From Pusillibacter faecalis (GTDB lineage: Bacteria; Bacillota; Clostridia; Oscillospirales; Oscillospiraceae): DNA of 64,000 nucleotides. The stretch spans positions 806,001-870,000 of the forward strand of contig NZ_AP023420.1 of assembly GCF_018408705.1 (NCBI RefSeq), read 5' to 3'. How positions within the stretch are numbered: the first letter of the stretch is position 1; each line of letters opens with the position of its first letter. Under the pieces are notes generated by a model. It did no database searches. It had not been told where the DNA came from and saw only the letters and a list, made by a program, of their open reading frames with translations. The translations under genes were made by a program, and so were the position numbers. This document shows, one piece after another, positions 50,423 through 58,123 of this stretch.

Positions 50423-50854
50423 TTACCAGGCAGCCAGCTTTCGACCCAGTTCCCGGCAAGCTTCTTGGGCTGCATCGTCAGGCGTTTCGTGTGCCATAAG
50501 GCCTTCTGCATCATAGAGGTTTGCACCGGCGTCGTCGCAGCGGGCACACCAATCGCGCATCCACTGGCCGTCACCCCAGCCGTAAGAACCAAAGAGAGCG
50601 ATCTTCTTGCCGCTTAACGTCCCTGTCAAGCCCTCAAACATCGGCTCTACTTCCTCTTCTTCCAGCTGTTCAGCACCCATGGCTGGACAACCAAAGGCCA
50701 CCACGCCGAACTCCCGCCACCGGGCGTCTGAAAATTCTGTGGGATTAAGCAGTTCCACTTCTGCGCCGGCTGCCTTCACGCCTTCCGCAATGCACTCGGC
50801 CATGATTTTTGTATTGCCGGTGCCGCTCCAATAAACGATTGCTACTTTGTTCAT
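50423..50854 (-). CDS. Flavodoxin
   Basis: A 143-residue short-chain flavodoxin, an electron carrier that can replace ferredoxin when iron is scarce. The FMN phosphate loop is SGTGNTKIM in YWSGTGNT (residues 9-16), then FGCPAMGAEQLE and GSYGWGDGQWM, the isoalloxazine loops. Start ATG 50854 is eight bases after GGAAGGA; a GTG next to it is less well placed. Its promoter carries two GTTAG-N6-CTAAC sites, in line with induction under low iron. Confidence 0.92.
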   Translation of the reverse strand: MNKVAIVYWSGTGNTKIMAECIAEGVKAAGAEVELLNPTEFSDARWREFGVVAFGCPAMGAEQLEEEEVEPMFEGLTGTLSGKKIALFGSYGWGDGQWMRDWCARCDDAGANLYDAEGLMAHETPDDAAQEACRELGRKLAAW

Positions 50855-51081
50855 CACATCATTCCTTCCAGCCTGTCTGAATTGCCATCCGAACAGGAGC
50901 CCTTTGTCAAGTCCCTGTCTGAACTGGCTGAAGCGTTTTGACGCTTAAACCTGCAGGTAGATCAACCCCCATGGCCTGGCGTCTCCCTGTTCCAGTTCTC
51001 CAAAGTAAACCGCCTGCCCGCGCCGCCGAAAGCCTCTTTTCTATATAGCTCTCAACTGTTCACTTTGGTTGCGCCCCTTAA

Positions 51082-51097
51082 GTTAGTATTAGCTAAC
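51082..51097. promoter_or_regulatory. DtxR-type operator (site 2 of the flavodoxin promoter)
   Basis: GTTAG-TATTAG-CTAAC, a 16-bp palindrome inside the leader of the flavodoxin transcript, 55 bp downstream of the first site. Confidence 0.6.
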
Positions 51098-51136
51098 CAT
51101 CGGTTTTTAAAATTGCGAGCCGTTTTATTGCCCGCA

Positions 51137-51193
51137 GTAGTTAGTATTAACTAACTACATGCATAATATACCATAACTCCTATATCTTGTCAA
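51137..51193 (-). promoter_or_regulatory. Flavodoxin promoter with DtxR-type operator
   Basis: TTGACA (51193-51188), 17 bp, TATATT (51170-51165), then GTAGTTAG-TATTAA-CTAACTAC at 51158-51137, an 8-bp-arm palindrome on the transcription start. Confidence 0.72.
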
Positions 51194-51454
51194 CCCCTTT
51201 TTTGAATTTTTCAAGATTCTTTTTTGTTTGCAAAAAACCATCTGAGTCTCTTCACTTCTCCAGACACAGCAAGGAGGCAGCCCTATACCGAAGCAGCCGT
51301 TATATCTGTGCCCAGCTTATACAGAAAACTCCTCTCAAACAGTCTCGAAACGCTTCCTATTCTTTGCGCGGCATGCAGCGCGGACAAGGGCGGCATATCA
51401 CGCATTCACTTTCTTTGAGAAGGCCTTTTCCGGAGCCCCCATCGGTCGGACTTT

Positions 51455-51808
51455 CTATTTCGCACTGGTGGCATGCTCCGGAAGCGCCGCTGCCAGGAGA
51501 TAGGCCGTGTCTGCCAGTTCCTCTTCGCTCAGGGACAATCCCATCTTGGGAATCAGCTCCCGCAGCCGTTCCATTCTTCCCTGATAATCACGGGCGGCCA
51601 GGACGCCGGCATCTGTCAAAAAAACCTTGCCATACCGCTCCCGAACCAGCAGTCCCCTTTCCATGAGCAGCCCCATCATCCGTGTGACAGATGGTTTCGA
51701 TACAGCCAGGACCTTGGACACATCCCCGGCGCTCACTCCCGGAGTAGTCTGTGCCAGATCATAAATCGCCAGCAGATAGCGCAGATGTGTTTGCGTCAGC
51801 TCCATCAT
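51455..51808 (-). CDS. DtxR-like winged helix protein without metal ligands
   Basis: A 117-residue protein with the DtxR/MntR-type N-terminal winged HTH (TQTHLRYLLAIYDLAQ ... GVSAGDVSKVLAVSKPSVTRMMGLLMERGLLVRERYGKVFLTDAGVLAARDY) and a short second helix pair. It has none of the DtxR metal ligands: no ED near the N-terminus and no C/E-x2-E-H. It may dimerise and act without metal, or be a truncated relic. The start is ATG 51808 or 51805, after GGAGG. It lies behind the feo terminator. A second frame at the 3' end is described in the findings. Confidence 0.72.
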   Translation of the reverse strand: MMELTQTHLRYLLAIYDLAQTTPGVSAGDVSKVLAVSKPSVTRMMGLLMERGLLVRERYGKVFLTDAGVLAARDYQGRMERLRELIPKMGLSLSEEELADTAYLLAAALPEHATSAK

Positions 51809-51831
51809 GATTCCTCCATTCCACAAGATAG

Positions 51832-51872
51832 AAAAGGGACGCAAGCAGCGGTCTTGCGCTCGCGTCCCCTTT
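51832..51872 (-). terminator. Terminator of the second feo operon
   Basis: GGGAC/GTCCC and GCAAG/CTTGC stems with a TTTTC tail on the minus strand, directly after the mini-protein gene. Confidence 0.65.
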
Positions 51873-51883
51873 CGACAGAATTT

Positions 51884-52030
51884 TTATTTGCTGCGGCAGC
51901 CCCCGCAGCTGCCGCAGTTGGAGCAGTCTCCACCGCAGCCTCCGCCATTCCTGTGGGAATTCCACAAAGAGCGGACGGCCAGAGTCACAGCGGCAACCAG
52001 CGCCAAAATGACAACAATATTTCCAAACAT
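51884..52030 (-). CDS. FeoB-associated Cys-rich membrane mini-protein
   Basis: A 48-residue protein starting at ATG 52030, 11 bp after feoB. The first 20 residues form a membrane helix (FGNIVVILALVAAVTLAV), then RSLWNSHRNGGGCGGDCSN and CGSCGGCRSK, with six cysteines including a CGGDC-x2-C pair. Same family as the 14152-14277 protein; both are beside a feoB gene. Function unknown; metal binding is likely from the sequence. Confidence 0.85.
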   Translation of the reverse strand: MFGNIVVILALVAAVTLAVRSLWNSHRNGGGCGGDCSNCGSCGGCRSK

Positions 52031-52040
52031 ACTGCCCTCT

Positions 52041-54245
52041 TTACTTCGTCGCGGCGGCAGCCACAGATGTCAGGTGATGAATCTCACCCTCAGGCTGATA
52101 GCCCTTGCGGAACAGCAGATACAGCAGACCGGCCAGCGCGGCCACGGCAACCACTGTCCAGATGCTGAAGGAGGCAACGCCGGTGAGGATGCCGCCGATC
52201 TGATACACGATCATGGCGATCACATACGCAAAGCCGCACATGTAGCCGATAGCGCCCAGAGTCCACTTCCAGTTGTTCATCTCCCGCTTGATGGCGCCCA
52301 TGGCGGCAAAGCAGGGCGCGCACAGCAGGTTGAAGATCATGAAGGAATAGGTGGTCAGAGCGTTGAAATCCGCAGCCACCAGGGCCCAGATGGGAGAGCT
52401 GTCCTCCATGAGGTCGATCTCACCCGCATAGTTATACAGCACACCGAAGGTGTTGACCACTTCCTCCTTTGCGATGAGGCCGGTGAAGGTGGCCACGGTT
52501 GCTTTCCATGCCATGTCGCCCATCCAGCCCAGTGGGTAGAAAATCCAGGCGATGCCGTTGCCGATGGCGGCCAACAGGGAGTGATTATTGTCCTCCACAG
52601 CCTGGAACACGCCGTCTACAAAGCCGTAGCTCTGGAGGAACCAGAGCACGATGGAGCTGATAAGCACCACAGTGCCCGCGCGCTTGATGAAGGCCCAGCC
52701 GCGGTCCCACATGGAGCGCAGGGCATTCATGATGGAGGGCGCGTGATAAGCCGGCAGCTCCATAACAAAGGGCGCGGGCTCACCGGCAAAGGCCTTGAAC
52801 TTCTTGAGCATGATTCCGGAGACCACCACTGCGGCGATGCCGATGAAGAACGCGGAAACGGACACCCAGGCGGAGTTTCCAAACACGGCGCCCGCGAAGA
52901 GGCCAATGATAGGCAGCTTTGCGCCGCAGGGAATAAAGCCGGTGGTCATGATGGTCATCTTCCGGTCTCGATCCTGCTCAATGGTCCGGGAGGCGAGGAT
53001 GCCGGGCACGCCGCAGCCGGTGGCCACCAGCAGGGGGATGAAGCTCTTGCCGGAGAGTCCAAAGCGGCGGAAAATCCGATCCATGACGAACGCAATACGG
53101 GCCATGTAGCCCACATCCTCCATGAGCGCCAACAGGAAGCAGAGCACCAGAATCTGGGGTACAAAGCCCAGCACCGCGCCCACACCGGCCACAATGCCGT
53201 CCTGAATCAGGCCGTAGAGCCAGCCCTCGGTAACGCCCAGGGCACCCAGGATGCTGTCAAACAGCCCCGGTACCCACTCACCGAAGAGCACGTCGTTGGC
53301 CCAGTCGGTACCCATGGTGCCGATAGAGAAGGGGTAGCCGCCCATGGCGATGGCGTACACTAGGAACATGACTCCCGCGAAAATCGGCAAGGCCAGAATC
53401 CGGTTGGTTACGATCCGGTCGATCTTGTCGGAGACAGAGAGACTGCCCTTGGGAGCCTTCTTCCTCACGGCTTTGGTGACAATGCTATTGATATATGTAT
53501 AGCGCTGGTTGGTGATGATGGACTCGGCGTCGTCGTCCAGCTCTTTTTCGCAGTCAGCAATGTGTGCCTCCAGATGCTCCGCCAGGTCCTTATTCAGCTT
53601 CAGAGCCTCCAGGACCTTTTCATCCCGTTCAAAAACTTTGATGGCATACCAGCGCAGATACTGATCGTCTACCTTGCCCTGGATGGACTCCTCAATATGT
53701 GCAATGGCGTGCTCCACGCTTCCAGTAAATACATGGGGCAGTTCACCGGCCTGGTGGAGCTTTGCAAGAGAAACTGCCTTCTCCGCAGCAGCCATGCCGC
53801 CCTCGCCCTTCAGCGCCGACATTTCCACCACCACGCAGCTCAAGGCGTCTCCCAGCTTCTTCAGGTCGATCTGGTCTCCGTTCTTGCGCACCAAGTCGAT
53901 CATATTGACTGCCACGACGACTGGCAGCCCCAGCTCGATCAACTGGGTGGTTAAGTACAAGTTCCGCTCAATATTGGTGCCGTCTACAATATTCAAGATG
54001 GCGTCTGGCTTTTCACCCACCAGATAATTCCGGGCCACCACCTCTTCCAGGGTATAGGGAGAGAGGGAATAGATGCCGGGTAGGTCCTGAATCACCACGT
54101 CCTTGTGGCCCTTCAGCTTCCCCTCCTTCTTTTCCACCGTGACGCCGGGCCAGTTGCCCACGTACTGATTGGAGCCAGTCAGCGCATTGAACAGCGTTGT
54201 TTTGCCGCAGTTTGGATTGCCGGCCAGTGCAATTTTCATGTCCAT
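52041..54245 (-). CDS. feoB: FeoB ferrous iron transporter (second copy)
   Basis: A 734-residue ferrous iron transporter. G1 GNPNCGKTTLFNALTG near residue 9, G3 DLPGIYS, G4 VAVNMIDLV near 125, then a helical spacer, a membrane domain with Gate I TGCGVPGILASRTI and a second gate PCFAAMGAIKREMN. The C-terminus has extra helices compared with the first FeoB. It is the third gene of feoA-feoA-feoB. A DtxR-type site lies 17 bp before its ATG, and an extra start of transcription here is possible. Confidence 0.95.
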   Translation of the reverse strand: MDMKIALAGNPNCGKTTLFNALTGSNQYVGNWPGVTVEKKEGKLKGHKDVVIQDLPGIYSLSPYTLEEVVARNYLVGEKPDAILNIVDGTNIERNLYLTTQLIELGLPVVVAVNMIDLVRKNGDQIDLKKLGDALSCVVVEMSALKGEGGMAAAEKAVSLAKLHQAGELPHVFTGSVEHAIAHIEESIQGKVDDQYLRWYAIKVFERDEKVLEALKLNKDLAEHLEAHIADCEKELDDDAESIITNQRYTYINSIVTKAVRKKAPKGSLSVSDKIDRIVTNRILALPIFAGVMFLVYAIAMGGYPFSIGTMGTDWANDVLFGEWVPGLFDSILGALGVTEGWLYGLIQDGIVAGVGAVLGFVPQILVLCFLLALMEDVGYMARIAFVMDRIFRRFGLSGKSFIPLLVATGCGVPGILASRTIEQDRDRKMTIMTTGFIPCGAKLPIIGLFAGAVFGNSAWVSVSAFFIGIAAVVVSGIMLKKFKAFAGEPAPFVMELPAYHAPSIMNALRSMWDRGWAFIKRAGTVVLISSIVLWFLQSYGFVDGVFQAVEDNNHSLLAAIGNGIAWIFYPLGWMGDMAWKATVATFTGLIAKEEVVNTFGVLYNYAGEIDLMEDSSPIWALVAADFNALTTYSFMIFNLLCAPCFAAMGAIKREMNNWKWTLGAIGYMCGFAYVIAMIVYQIGGILTGVASFSIWTVVAVAALAGLLYLLFRKGYQPEGEIHHLTSVAAAATK

Positions 54246-54261
54246 ATCGTTCTCCTCTCCA

Positions 54262-54281
54262 AAGTTAGATATAGCTAACTT
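54262..54281 (-). promoter_or_regulatory. DtxR-type operator inside the second feo operon
   Basis: AAGTTAG-ATATAG-CTAACTT, 7-bp arms, between feoA and feoB. I see no clear -35 box for it, so the role of an internal promoter is open. Confidence 0.55.
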
Positions 54282-54341
54282 ATATTGTTAAGAATTGGCG
54301 GTCTCTGCCGCCCTTTCTGCCAGTTTTCTAATCGGAATCCT

Positions 54342-54563
54342 TCAAACAACCTCAATCATTTCCGCGTCGCCCTTTCGGATAGACAACTCATACCCACGGA
54401 CATTCAGCTCCATGGGGTCACCCAGGGGCGCCACCTTCCGGACGTAGATCTCCACCCCCTTAGTGATTCCCATGTCCATAATGCGGCGCTTCACAGGTCC
54501 CTCGCCATGGAGCTTGGATACAGTGACGCTCTCTCCAACCTTGGCATCTTTCAAAGTCTTCAT
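54342..54563 (-). CDS. feoA: FeoA family protein (second of the pair)
   Basis: A 73-residue FeoA with KTLKDAKVGESVTVSKLHGEGPVKRRIMDMGITKG and the APLGDPMELNVRGYELSIRKGD segment near the end. ATG 54563 has GGAGGAGGA upstream; an in-frame ATG at 54584 overlaps the previous feoA end without a site. Part of feoA-feoA-feoB. Function as for the first FeoA. Confidence 0.9.
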   Translation of the reverse strand: MKTLKDAKVGESVTVSKLHGEGPVKRRIMDMGITKGVEIYVRKVAPLGDPMELNVRGYELSIRKGDAEMIEVV

Positions 54564-54580
54564 GCAATTTCCTCCTCCAT

Positions 54581-54793
54581 TCAAATCATGATCCGGTTTG
54601 CCATAGTTCGGTCCAGGGCCACCCGGCTGTCCTTCACCTGTAAGATCAGATTGCCTCCAAGTTCTGAAACGACAGTGACATCGCTTTCCACCACGAATCC
54701 CAGCTCCGCCAGATGTTGGCGAATTTGGTCTTTGCCAGTAATTTTTCGGATTGTCACAGTTTCGCCCACTTTAGCCATTGACAATGGCATCAT
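54581..54793 (-). CDS. feoA: FeoA family protein (first of the pair)
   Basis: A 70-residue FeoA with SMAKVGETVTIRKITGKDQIRQHLAELGFVVESDV, a diverged copy that lacks the APLGDPMEL block and has ILQVKDSRVALDRTMANRIMI instead. ATG 54793 (or 54790) follows AAGGAGGG. First gene of the operon. Two different FeoA partners for one FeoB are common in Clostridia. Confidence 0.88.
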   Translation of the reverse strand: MMPLSMAKVGETVTIRKITGKDQIRQHLAELGFVVESDVTVVSELGGNLILQVKDSRVALDRTMANRIMI

Positions 54794-54850
54794 GCAACCC
54801 CCTCCTTTAGAGAACGCCAGTCTCCTCCAGCCAACTTGATGAAAGCAGTA

Positions 54851-54909
54851 GTTAGATATCTCTAACCATTTGACAGCTAAAGTTTACAGCGTCTAACCGC
54901 ACTTGTCAA
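54851..54909 (-). promoter_or_regulatory. Second feo operon promoter with DtxR-type sites
   Basis: TTGACA (54909-54904), 17 bp, TAAACT (54886-54881). GTTAG-ATATCT-CTAAC lies at 54851-54866, just downstream, and a diverged GTTAG-ACGCTG-TAAAC overlaps the -10 box. The dtxR promoter lies back-to-back at 54930. Confidence 0.7.
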
Positions 54910-54929
54910 GTCCCCCCGGTTAAATTTTC

Positions 54930-54958
54930 TTGCAATTCCAGCAGCTTTGTGTTAATCT
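54930..54958 (+). promoter_or_regulatory. Promoter of dtxR
   Basis: TTGCAA, 17 bp, TAATCT, divergent from the feo promoter across about 21 bp. Confidence 0.55.
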
Positions 54959-54992
54959 CATGTCATTGTCATTGTAGCAAGGAGCTTTTTTT

Positions 54993-55379
54993 ATGAATAT
55001 TCACGAATCCGCAGAAGATTATCTGGAGGCAATTCTGATTCTGAAAGAACGACAGGGCCTGGTGCGCTCCATTGATATTGTGCGGGAAAAGAACTTTTCA
55101 AAGCCCAGTGTCAGTATTGCCATGAAGCGTCTGCGGGAAAACGGCTATATCGAGATGGATGCCGAGGGATATCTCTCACTGCTGCCCTCCGGTATGGAGA
55201 TTGCCCAGCGGATTTATACACGCCACCGGCTGCTCTCCCAGTTTTTGCAGCATCTTGGCGTCAGTGAGGAAACCGCCGCTGCGGACGCCTGCAAAATCGA
55301 GCATGACATTAGCGTGGAATCCTTTGAAAAAATTGTTGCCTATGCAAAACAGGCAGGATTGATTGACGAGGCAGACTGA
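54993..55379 (+). CDS. DtxR family metal-dependent regulator, iron-type ligands
   Basis: A 128-residue regulator. Winged HTH in LVRSIDIVREKNFSKPSVSIAMKRLRENGYIEM, then the dimerisation helices. Metal residues: D9 and E12 (ESAEDYLEAIL), H78, and C100-x2-E103-H104 (CKIEH). MntR has Glu in the first position, whereas iron-sensing DtxR/IdeR have Cys (C102, E105, H106), so this one is likely Fe(II)-responsive. No SH3 domain. Divergent from the feo operon; likely master regulator of the GTTAG-N6-CTAAC sites. Confidence 0.88.
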   Translation: MNIHESAEDYLEAILILKERQGLVRSIDIVREKNFSKPSVSIAMKRLRENGYIEMDAEGYLSLLPSGMEIAQRIYTRHRLLSQFLQHLGVSEETAAADACKIEHDISVESFEKIVAYAKQAGLIDEAD

Positions 55380-55406
55380 CACTGTTTCGTGCAGCGCTTT
55401 TCCGGC

Positions 55407-55434
55407 TTGACATTCTGCTCTGGCATGCTATACT
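55407..55434 (+). promoter_or_regulatory. Promoter of the ferritin gene
   Basis: TTGACA, 16 bp, TATACT. No GTTAG-N6-CTAAC box is present, so ferritin may be constitutive or controlled otherwise. Confidence 0.7.
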
Positions 55435-55480
55435 TTTAGCGAAAACCCGGCATAATTTTTCCAGTAATCAGGAGGTATCT

Positions 55481-55993
55481 ATGATGGATCAGACTGTTTC
55501 CAAGCTGCTGAATGAGCAGATCAACAAGGAATTCTATTCCGCCTATCTCTACCTGGACATTGCCAATTTTTATGATGACAAGGGGCTGGACGGCTTTGCC
55601 AACTGGTATGAAATCCAGGCCAAGGAAGAGATGGATCACGCCATGCTCTTCTATCATTATCTGCACAACAATGATGAACCGGTCACTCTCTTGGCCATTG
55701 ACAAGCCGGACAAGACCTTCTCTACCCTGATGGAACCTCTGGAGGCAGCCCTAGCCCACGAGAAATACGTCACTTCTCTGATCAACAACATCTATGCCGC
55801 CGCCCAGAAGGCGAACGACTTCCGCACGACTCAGTTCCTGGACTGGTTTATCAAGGAACAGGGCGAGGAGGAAAAAAACTCCAGTGATCAGATCACCAAA
55901 ATGCGTCTCTATGGCGACGACGCCAGAAGCCTTTATATGCTCAACAGCGAGCTGCTCAGCCGCACCTATGCCGCCCCTTCCCTGACGCTATAA
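55481..55993 (+). CDS. ftnA: Ferritin
   Basis: A 170-residue non-haem ferritin, a 24-subunit cage that oxidises and stores iron. Four-helix bundle with the ferroxidase residues E17 (NKEFYSAY), E50 and H53 (KEEMDHAML). ATG 55481 or 55484 after AGGAGG. It is near dtxR and feo, giving an uptake-storage-control set. Confidence 0.93.
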   Translation: MMDQTVSKLLNEQINKEFYSAYLYLDIANFYDDKGLDGFANWYEIQAKEEMDHAMLFYHYLHNNDEPVTLLAIDKPDKTFSTLMEPLEAALAHEKYVTSLINNIYAAAQKANDFRTTQFLDWFIKEQGEEEKNSSDQITKMRLYGDDARSLYMLNSELLSRTYAAPSLTL

Positions 55994-56002
55994 CCAGATC
56001 TA

Positions 56003-56027
56003 CAGGCGGGATATTCCCGCCTGCTTT
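56003..56027 (+). terminator. Terminator after ferritin
   Basis: CAGGCGGG-ATATT-CCCGCCTG, then CTTTTCTTCC. Confidence 0.8.
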
Positions 56028-56039
56028 TCTTCCTCGGTA

Positions 56040-56055
56040 GTTAGTTATAGCTAAT
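56040..56055. promoter_or_regulatory. Orphan DtxR-type box at the element boundary
   Basis: GTTAG-TTATAG-CTAAT, 15 of 16 bases fit the shared palindrome. No gene with a supported start follows before the serine recombinase; the stretch 56058-56366 holds a weak frame only. Confidence 0.5.
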
Positions 56056-56383
56056 CCTTGTTCCAGCCAAGAAAGAAGGCGTCTTACGATACAGACCACC
56101 GTTCAAATCTGAGGAATGCAGCGCAGTATGTGCGAGTCCCATATCATCAGCGCTGTCCGCCGCGCCTTCTGGGCCAAAAAGGCCTCACCTCCCACAGCAA
56201 GGGAATCACACTGGTTCTTTCCGAGGAGCAACTGGAACTGGTACAGCTGCGGGAAGCCATTAAGGCCACCGTCTATAGAGTCGGTAAGATCTCTCAGACC
56301 TTTATGGGAAAACGGGGCTGTTCTCCGGCTTTGAAAAATCAACGAAAGCAGGCTGAGAATGTGTGAGCCTGCTGATTTCCTGG
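56056..56383. other. Boundary stretch between ferritin and the mobile element
   Basis: A 102-codon open frame (56058-56366, plus strand, TTG start) contains ITLVLSEEQLELVQLREAI, but has no ribosome binding site and no family match that I recognise. The site of integration of the element is expected here or in the first bases of the recombinase gene side. The direct repeats that would define it cannot be seen without the right end. Confidence 0.4.
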
Positions 56384-58075
56384 TTAGGCTCCGTTATGGG
56401 GCCCCCGCACAAGGAGAAGCACCGTCTCAATTTGCTCTTCGTTGTCCAAACTGATACTCATATCTTCCTCGATGATCGGCAACCTAAATTTGATGGATTT
56501 GAGCCACTGGCCATTGGGCTGCCGTTCCGGGCAAATCTGAATTTCAGAGATCAACGCCTCGATCAACTGCCGCCGCTCCGCCTCATTCATCACGCCGTAC
56601 AGTTTTTCGAAATAGATCAGCACTTTATAGATATTGTCGCCGGTCAGCTTTTCCGCTTCAATGGCCTGCTTTTTGGCTCTGGCCGCAATCAGCAGAGATT
56701 CGGTATCTTCAATCTTATCATACATCCTGTAAAGGCGGTCATCAAGGTCTGCCTTGCGCCGCACATAGTGCCGGTCGTCCGGGTCGAGAGCGTCAATTTC
56801 CTCTGCCAGCTTTGTTTTTACAGAATAGTGTTGACGAAGCTGCTTCTCATAGTTTGCAATCTCCTGGTCAATGGCGGCAGTATCCACCTTCATGTTGATC
56901 TTTTTCTGCATCATAGCAGCAAACTTCGGATTGCTCACCAGCTTTACAATGACCTCCGCCACGGCATCGTCCAGCAGTTCTTCCCGAATTTGCTTTTTGT
57001 AATCGCATTTATGCCCGCGTATCATGGTACGATGCTTGCATCCGTAATAATAAAAATCCTTGTACTTGGTGCCGTCCGCTTTGTGCTTGATGCTTTTGTT
57101 CCCATACATTCCGGCCCCGCAGACTGGGCACTTTACAATACCGGAAAGAAGATGTACGTGCTCGTCTTTCCCGCGGTTGACGTGCTCGTATCTCTTTGCC
57201 TGTGCCAGAAGTTTTACCTGCGCCGCCTGCCAAACTTCTTCCGAAACAATCGGTTCATGCACCCCATCAGCCAACAGGTAATTGTCCTGTTCCACCAACT
57301 TGTACTCATTTCTGGTGCCACGCACTTTTTCCATCTTGCGGCGGCCATAGGCAATCTTGCCGCAATACACAGGATTTTTCAGAATCAGCCGGATCAGGTG
57401 TGCATCAAATAGGGGATTTTTCCCATTCTGCCGGGGAATCTTGCGGATACCGTGGTTCTCCAGGTACTTTGCGATCCCGTTTGCTCCCATATCCGTATGC
57501 ACATACTGGTCATAGATGACGCGAATTGCCTCTGCTTCTTCCTCGTTGATCATCAGTTTTCCATCCACCAGCTGATACCCATAGGGGGCAAAGCCGCCAT
57601 TCCAGCGACCCTCTCTTGCCTTTTGGATGCGGCCCTCCATGGTTTGGACACGGATATTTTCGCGTTCAATCTCCGCCACGGCAGACAGAACGGAGATCAT
57701 CAATTTGCCCGCATCTTTGGAAGAATCAATGCCATCCTCCACACACACCAGATTAACACCAAAATCCTGCATGACCTGAAGGGAAGAAAGCACATCCGCC
57801 GCATTTCTGCCAAACCGGGACAATTTGAACACCAGAACATAAGACACGCCGTCTTTGCCGGATTTGATGTCCTCCATCATCTGACTGAATTGCGCACGCC
57901 CTTCAATGGATTTGCCGGACTTTCCCGCATCCTCGTATTCACCGACGATCTCATAGTCATTGTAGTCGGCGTAGGCCTTCATTTTGGCCTTCTGCGCATC
58001 CAGTGAGTAGCCGTCCACCTGCATAGCGGTGGAGACTCTGGTATAGGTGTAAACTTTTATCTTCTCTTTCTGCAT
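56384..58075 (-). CDS. Large serine recombinase
   Basis: A 563-residue site-specific recombinase that integrates and excises the element. Resolvase domain with catalytic S15 (YTYTRVS), R and D residues in DAGKSGKSIEGR and KLSRFGRNAADVL; recombinase domain (GGFAPYGYQL, GIAKYLENHGIRK); a zinc ribbon (GIVKCPVCGAGMYG ... YYYGCKHR with paired Cys); and a long coiled-coil. ATG 58075 is six bases after GAGGAAG; an earlier ATG at 58090 lacks a site. DUF4368-like end is absent or short. Typical of Tn4451/Tn5397-like elements. Confidence 0.93.
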   Translation of the reverse strand: MQKEKIKVYTYTRVSTAMQVDGYSLDAQKAKMKAYADYNDYEIVGEYEDAGKSGKSIEGRAQFSQMMEDIKSGKDGVSYVLVFKLSRFGRNAADVLSSLQVMQDFGVNLVCVEDGIDSSKDAGKLMISVLSAVAEIERENIRVQTMEGRIQKAREGRWNGGFAPYGYQLVDGKLMINEEEAEAIRVIYDQYVHTDMGANGIAKYLENHGIRKIPRQNGKNPLFDAHLIRLILKNPVYCGKIAYGRRKMEKVRGTRNEYKLVEQDNYLLADGVHEPIVSEEVWQAAQVKLLAQAKRYEHVNRGKDEHVHLLSGIVKCPVCGAGMYGNKSIKHKADGTKYKDFYYYGCKHRTMIRGHKCDYKKQIREELLDDAVAEVIVKLVSNPKFAAMMQKKINMKVDTAAIDQEIANYEKQLRQHYSVKTKLAEEIDALDPDDRHYVRRKADLDDRLYRMYDKIEDTESLLIAARAKKQAIEAEKLTGDNIYKVLIYFEKLYGVMNEAERRQLIEALISEIQICPERQPNGQWLKSIKFRLPIIEEDMSISLDNEEQIETVLLLVRGPHNGA

Positions 58076-58123
58076 CTTAATCTTCCTCATGTGGCGCCAA
58101 TCGAAAAACTGGATTGGCCATTT

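Larger units (their letters stand above)
50855..51454. other. Long leader of the flavodoxin gene and 3' flank of the DtxR-like gene
   Basis: On the minus strand the flavodoxin promoter lies at 51193-51165 and the leader runs about 300 nt to the start codon. The stretch 51195-51454 downstream of the DtxR-like gene has no supported gene except a cysteine-rich tail read in another frame (see findings). Apart from the operators, the leader sequence shows nothing I recognise. Confidence 0.45.

Noticed and set aside
56095..56125. tRNA T-arm-like GTTCAAATC
   Set aside because: No acceptor stem, D-arm or anticodon arm can be built around it. I found no other tRNA or rRNA signal in the window.
56058..56366. 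A 102-codon frame next to the recombinase
   Set aside because: No ribosome binding site, no recognised domain, and a competing frame of similar length overlaps it. Kept only as a boundary remark.
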